In this document: one piece after another, positions 44,910 to 47,956 of the stretch
Layout of the letters: the number at the start of each line of letters is the position of its first letter
How positions within the stretch are numbered: the first letter of the stretch is position 1
NCBI GenBank assembly: GCA_902491515.1
Contig: CABUIC010000019.1
Coordinates: forward strand, 1-47,956
Direction of reading: 5' to 3'
DNA length: 47,956 nt
Source: an uncultured Porphyromonadaceae bacterium
GTDB taxonomy: Bacteria > Bacteroidota > Bacteroidia > Bacteroidales > Muribaculaceae
Made by a program: the position numbers and the translations under genes
Notes under the pieces: model-generated
Told to the model about the DNA's origin: nothing
What the model saw: only the letters and a program-made list of their open reading frames with translations
Databases searched by the model: none

Positions 44910-45182
44910 ATGAAACTCAAACCCTTAGCAGACCGCGTAATCATCAAGCCCACCGCGGCCGAAGAAGTGACAATGGGCGGCATCATCATCCCCGATTCCG
45001 CAAAAGAAAAACCCCAGCGCGGAACCGTCCTGGCTGTCGGACAAGGCACCAAGGATGAAGAAATGGTGCTCAAGGAAGGCGATACGGTGCTCTACGGCAA
45101 GTATGCCGGCACGGAAATCGACCTCGACGGCGAAAAGGTGCTCATCATGCGCCAGAACGAAGTACTCGCCGTAATCTGCTAA
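44910..45182 (+). CDS. groES: Co-chaperonin GroES (Hsp10)
   Basis: The 90-aa lid of the GroEL folding chamber. MKLKPLADRVIIKPTAAEEVTMGGIIIPDSAKEKPQRGTVLAVG contains the mobile loop (EEVTMGGIIIPDSA), and DTVLYGKYAGTEIDLDGEKVLIMRQNEVLAVI is the conserved second half. Standard length. groEL follows after 32 bp. Confidence 0.98.
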   Translation: MKLKPLADRVIIKPTAAEEVTMGGIIIPDSAKEKPQRGTVLAVGQGTKDEEMVLKEGDTVLYGKYAGTEIDLDGEKVLIMRQNEVLAVIC

Positions 45183-45214
45183 GTTCCACCCCTTTTTCCC
45201 TTTGAAAACACATC

Positions 45215-46849
45215 ATGGCTAAAGAAATCAAATTCAATAATCAGGCTCGCGAAGAGCTCAAGAAAGGCGTTGACGCCCTTGCCGACGCCGTCAAGGTTAC
45301 CCTCGGCCCGAAGGGCCGCAACGTCATCATCTCCAAGCAGTTCGGCGCTCCCCACATCACCAAGGACGGTGTGAGCGTGGCCCGCGAAGTGGAGCTCGAG
45401 GACGAATTCCAGAACATGGGCGCCCAGCTCGTGAAGGAAGTTGCCTCCAAGACCGGCGACGACGCCGGCGACGGCACCACCACCGCCACCGTGCTCGCCC
45501 AGGCAATTATCTCTACCGGCCTCAAGAACGTGACCGCCGGCGCAAACCCCATGGATCTCAAGCGCGGCATCGACAAGGCTGTGGCAGCCGTCGTGGCCCG
45601 CATCAAGGACATGAGCGAGGAAGTCGGCGACGATTTCAAGAAAATCGAGGACGTGGCCCGCGTGTCGGCCAACAACGACGACACCATCGGCCGCCTCATC
45701 GCCGAGGCCATGCAGAAGGTGTCGAAGGAAGGCGTCATCACCATCGACGAGGCCAAGGGCACCGAGACGACGATCGACGTGGTCGAAGGCATGCAGTTCG
45801 ACCGCGGCTACATCTCCCCCTACTTCGTCACCGACACCGAGAAGATGGAGTGCGACATGGATTCGCCCCTCATCCTCATCTACGACAAGAAAATCTCCAA
45901 CCTCAAGGACATCCTTCCCGTGCTTGAAGGAACCTCCAAGAGCGGCCGTCCTCTTCTGATTATCGCCGAGGACGTCGAACAGGACGCTCTCGCCGCCCTC
46001 GTGCTCAACCGTCTCCGCGGCTCCCTCCGCGTCTGCGCCGTCAAGGCCCCCGGCTTCGGCGACCGCCGCAAGGAAATGCTCGAAGACATCGCCGTGCTCA
46101 CCGGTGGCACCGTTATCTCCGAGGACAAGGGCATGCAGCTCGTGAACGCCACCATGCAGGACCTCGGCTCGGCCAACCGCGTGACCATCAACAAGGACAC
46201 CACCACCATCGTCAACCGTCAGGGCGATAAGGAGCGCATCGCCGCCCGCGCCGCCCAGATTCGCGCCCAGATCGAGAGCACCACAAGCGACTACGACCGC
46301 GAGAAGCTTCAGGAGCGCCTCGCCAAGCTCTCCGGCGGTGTTGCCGTGCTCCACGTCGGAGCTCCCTCCGAGGTTGAGATGAAAGAGAAGAAAGACCGCG
46401 TCGACGACGCCCTCAGCGCCACCCGCGCTGCCATCGCCGAAGGCATCGTCCCCGGCGGCGGCGTGGCCTACATCCGTTGCCTCAAGGCCCTCGACGAGCT
46501 CAAGGGCGTGAACGACGACGAGCAGACCGGTATCGAGATCGTGCGCCGCGCCATCGAGGAGCCCCTGCGCCAGATTGCGGCCAACGCCGGAGTCGAGGGT
46601 GCTGTGGTTGTCCAGAAGGTGAGCGAAGGCGAAGGCGACTTCGGCTACAACGCCCGCACCGACCGCTACGAGAACCTTCTCGCCGCCGGCGTGATTGACC
46701 CCGCAAAGGTTACCCGCGTCGCCCTCGAGAACGCCGCTTCGATTGCCGGTATGTTCCTCACCACCGAGTGCGTAATCGCCGAGAAGAAGGAACCCGCCGC
46801 TCCCGCAGCCCCCGCCCCCGGAATGGGAGGAATGGGCGGCATGATGTAA
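45215..46849 (+). CDS. groEL: Chaperonin GroEL (Hsp60)
   Basis: A 544-aa ATP-dependent chaperonin. Motifs include VTLGPKGRNVIISKQFGAP, the ATP/Mg loop GDDAGDGTTTATVLAQAI, the apical-domain KISNLKDILPVLE, ARVSANNDDTIGRLIAEAMQKVGK-like intermediate segment, GGVAVLHVGAPSEVEMKEKKDRVDDALSATRAA and AEGIVPGGGVAYI. The C-terminal tail is Gly-Met rich (GMGGMGGMM), as expected for a substrate-folding GroEL. It forms an operon with groES. Confidence 0.98.
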   Translation: MAKEIKFNNQAREELKKGVDALADAVKVTLGPKGRNVIISKQFGAPHITKDGVSVAREVELEDEFQNMGAQLVKEVASKTGDDAGDGTTTATVLAQAIISTGLKNVTAGANPMDLKRGIDKAVAAVVARIKDMSEEVGDDFKKIEDVARVSANNDDTIGRLIAEAMQKVSKEGVITIDEAKGTETTIDVVEGMQFDRGYISPYFVTDTEKMECDMDSPLILIYDKKISNLKDILPVLEGTSKSGRPLLIIAEDVEQDALAALVLNRLRGSLRVCAVKAPGFGDRRKEMLEDIAVLTGGTVISEDKGMQLVNATMQDLGSANRVTINKDTTTIVNRQGDKERIAARAAQIRAQIESTTSDYDREKLQERLAKLSGGVAVLHVGAPSEVEMKEKKDRVDDALSATRAAIAEGIVPGGGVAYIRCLKALDELKGVNDDEQTGIEIVRRAIEEPLRQIAANAGVEGAVVVQKVSEGEGDFGYNARTDRYENLLAAGVIDPAKVTRVALENAASIAGMFLTTECVIAEKKEPAAPAAPAPGMGGMGGMM

Positions 46850-46871
46850 TCGACTGAACAAAAACCTAAAT

Positions 46872-46883
46872 ACGCACGTGCGT
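46872..46883. repeat. Perfect 12-bp palindrome after groEL
   Basis: ACGCACGTGCGT is self-complementary and lies 22 bp after the groEL stop codon, before the terminator. Its ACGCACG half matches the core of the dispersed repeat family. Confidence 0.5.
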
Positions 46884-46896
46884 GTATCATAAAAAA

Positions 46897-46935
46897 GGAG
46901 GAGAAAATTCCAGGAATTTTCTCCTCCATTTTTTA
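46897..46935 (+). terminator. Terminator of groESL
   Basis: A perfect 14-bp stem GGAGGAGAAAATTC / GAATTTTCTCCTCC with loop CAG is preceded by an A run and followed by ATTTTTT. It is a strong intrinsic terminator. Confidence 0.93.
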
Positions 46936-46945
46936 TTGAAAATCA

Positions 46946-46975
46946 GTAGGGACGTGCCATGGCACGTCCGCCCCG
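46946..46975. repeat. Dispersed palindromic repeat, variant copy 5
   Basis: GTAGGGACGTGCCATGGCAC followed by GTCCGCCCC contains a perfect 20-bp palindrome (46950-46969). It shares the GTAGGGACG lead-in with the other four copies but carries a different inner sequence (TGCC-AT-GGCA instead of CACG-nnn-CGTG). It is either a sister family or a compensated variant. Confidence 0.7.
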
Positions 46976-47028
46976 AACGGGCGAAGTTTAATTTTTGCCC
47001 CTTCCTTATTTTTTGCAAAAAAAAGAGC

Positions 47029-47394
47029 TTATACTCCGAGAACAATGGCAGGGGAAATATTCAGCTTTTTGCTTATTTCGCGGCCTACCTTAAGAGTCGG
47101 TTCGGATTTCCCTGAAAGATAGTCGCAAACCCGCGAGGGACTTACACCGATCAGTCGGGCGAGCGAAGCCTGAGTCAGACCCATTTCGTACATCCGGAGC
47201 TTCAGAACGTCGATAAACGATGGTTCGCCTACGGAATAATGCTCTTCGGAATAGTCGGCCACGAGATTTGAGAGCAGAACCAACTCGATATAGTTTGGAT
47301 CTGTTTCAGGTGTTTTGTCATTTACGAGAGGGAGAAGTTTTTCCACCCTTTCGACAGCCCATTCATACTGGCTTTCATTCTCGATTTTAGTCAT
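47029..47394 (-). CDS. higA: HigA-type antitoxin with Xre helix-turn-helix
   Basis: A 121-aa protein, downstream partner of the HigB-like toxin (13-bp gap). The N-terminal half (NESQYEWAVERVEKLLPLV, DKTPETDPNYIELVLLSNLVADYSEEHY) fits the HigA family that carries its extension before the DNA-binding domain. The Xre/Cro helix-turn-helix is at about residues 66-110 (MYEMGLTQASLARLIGVSPSRVCDYLSGKSEPT). It should neutralise the toxin and repress the operon. Confidence 0.9.
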   Translation of the reverse strand: MTKIENESQYEWAVERVEKLLPLVNDKTPETDPNYIELVLLSNLVADYSEEHYSVGEPSFIDVLKLRMYEMGLTQASLARLIGVSPSRVCDYLSGKSEPTLKVGREISKKLNISPAIVLGV

Positions 47395-47407
47395 GATTAT
47401 ATGTAGG

Positions 47408-47701
47408 TTAAATGGTGGAACAATCTATTCGGTCATATTCGGTATGTGTCCCGATAAATCTGATATACACAAATTGAGGGGGGTATTGAATAACAACCAC
47501 TAATCTGTAATCGTTGCCTTTGAGATTGAAAACATAATGTTGATTGCCGACATAATCGGCTGAGTTGAAAGTCTGCCTCACATCTGCAAAGCATTTCCAA
47601 CTGCTTTCCTTTACTTTCTTAACCCAATCTTGAATAGCGGTTTTTGCTTCGGGATGCATTTCAGCGTACTCCTTCAAGGGCTTTTCTGTGAAAATTCTCA
47701 T
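47408..47701 (-). CDS. higB: HigB-type mRNA interferase toxin
   Basis: A 97-aa RelE-superfamily toxin of the HigB_toxin group: MRIFTEKPLKEYAEMHPEAK, IQDWVKKVKESSWKCFADVRQTFNSADYVGNQHYVFNLKGNDYRLVVVIQYPPQFVYIRFIGTHTEYDRID. The NxxxYVFNLKGNxYRL strand and the C-terminal FIGTHxEYD are diagnostic. The expected activity is ribosome-dependent mRNA cleavage. The start at 47701 is chosen because the -7 element lies at 47722-47729; longer in-frame starts would be in the promoter. The toxin comes first and the antitoxin second, the usual higBA order. Confidence 0.92.
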   Translation of the reverse strand: MRIFTEKPLKEYAEMHPEAKTAIQDWVKKVKESSWKCFADVRQTFNSADYVGNQHYVFNLKGNDYRLVVVIQYPPQFVYIRFIGTHTEYDRIDCSTI

Positions 47702-47721
47702 TGGCCACGATTCTGTCATTG

Positions 47722-47752
47722 CAAAATTACGAACATTATTCGATTTTCCAAA
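47722..47752 (-). promoter_or_regulatory. Promoter of higBA
   Basis: On the minus strand TTTG (47752-47749) and TAATTTTG (47729-47722) are separated by 19 nt, a good Bacteroidetes promoter. The predicted start of transcription is about 10-15 nt before the higB ATG. Confidence 0.75.
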
Positions 47753-47826
47753 ATTAAAAGATGACTTTTGAGTGGAAAAGACGGAATACAAGAGGCGCGC
47801 GGCGAATTTTTTTCATCTATTTATCC

Positions 47827-47860
47827 AAACGCGCTCCGCCACCCCGGAACGCGTTTTTTC
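47827..47860 (+). terminator. Hairpin with T-run near the right end
   Basis: AAACGCG (47827-47833) / CGCGTTT (47850-47856) encloses a CC/GG inner pair and is followed by more T residues. Its partner gene is not evident; nothing else is supported between 47753 and the window end. Confidence 0.45.
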
Positions 47861-47956
47861 TTGTTTTTTTTGCATTTGTTTGGGGTGTGCAGAATTTTTC
47901 AGTAATTCTGGAAGATTTTTATAACCACTTTATTAGCAAGCAGTTCTGAGGATAAG

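Noticed and set aside
47761..47949. 62-residue frame at the right edge
   Set aside because: It is low-complexity, Phe-rich, crosses a terminator-like hairpin and has no promoter or recognisable motif.

Overview
The window is a chromosomal segment from a Bacteroidales bacterium. A gut lineage close to Muribaculaceae/Bacteroidaceae is my inference; no 16S is present. Support comes from the repeated promoter pattern TTTG - about 19-20 nt - TAnnTTTG upstream of many genes, the near absence of Shine-Dalgarno sequences, and lineage-typical families (DUF6242, DUF6089, tandem OmpH after BamA, about 1240-residue single-chain PurL, class I fumarase, NspC). Coding DNA is GC-rich, so long antisense shadow frames are common and were discarded.

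Layout. 1-300: two tandem tRNA-Leu(GAG) genes (the first cut by the window edge), each followed by a terminator. 392-5721: purL and a PurF-like protein that lacks the N-terminal nucleophilic cysteine. 5955-9603: etfB-etfA-acyl-CoA dehydrogenase operon. 9743-10216: a small NAD(P)-fold protein. 10353-11608: a DUF1016/YhcG PDDEXK nuclease gene bracketed by two 38-bp promoter copies that differ at one base. 11632-16210: secreted 5'-nucleotidase and a GH3/serine-hydrolase fusion. 16207-16956 (minus): a RecA-fold protein that seems to have lost its Walker A. It is divergent from 17235-19437, a small acidic protein plus aguA and aguB (agmatine to putrescine). 19467-29054: a tight operon of UvrD-like helicase, DUF4250, PcrA/UvrD, nspC, glycosyltransferase 2, radC, zinc metallopeptidase and ribD. 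29146-35971: an envelope biogenesis cluster (DUF6242 lipoprotein, DUF6089 barrel, uppS, bamA, two Skp/OmpH chaperones). 36136-36974: a decayed stretch with a palindromic repeat remnant, C-rich tracts and a frameshifted Ig-like/C-terminal-signal pseudogene. 37138-38787: class I fumarase. 38881-44424: a large alpha-2-macroglobulin-like protein without a thioester. 44910-46849: groES-groEL behind what reads as a textbook sigma-54 promoter. 47029-47701 (minus): a HigB/HigA toxin-antitoxin pair.

How it fits together. Most of the window is core metabolism and housekeeping: purine synthesis, flavin-based acyl-CoA redox chemistry, polyamine synthesis from both ends (putrescine via aguAB, norspermidine/spermidine via nspC), DNA repair and outer-membrane assembly. 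The unusual parts are (a) the nuclease gene between duplicated promoters, (b) the sigma-54-type site in front of groESL, (c) three proteins whose expected catalytic motif is missing (PurF-like, A2M-like, RecA-like), and (d) a dispersed palindromic intergenic repeat (GTAGGGACGCACG core and a GTAGGGACGTGCC variant) seen five times. No CRISPR array, prophage, integrase or insertion-sequence transposase is visible.
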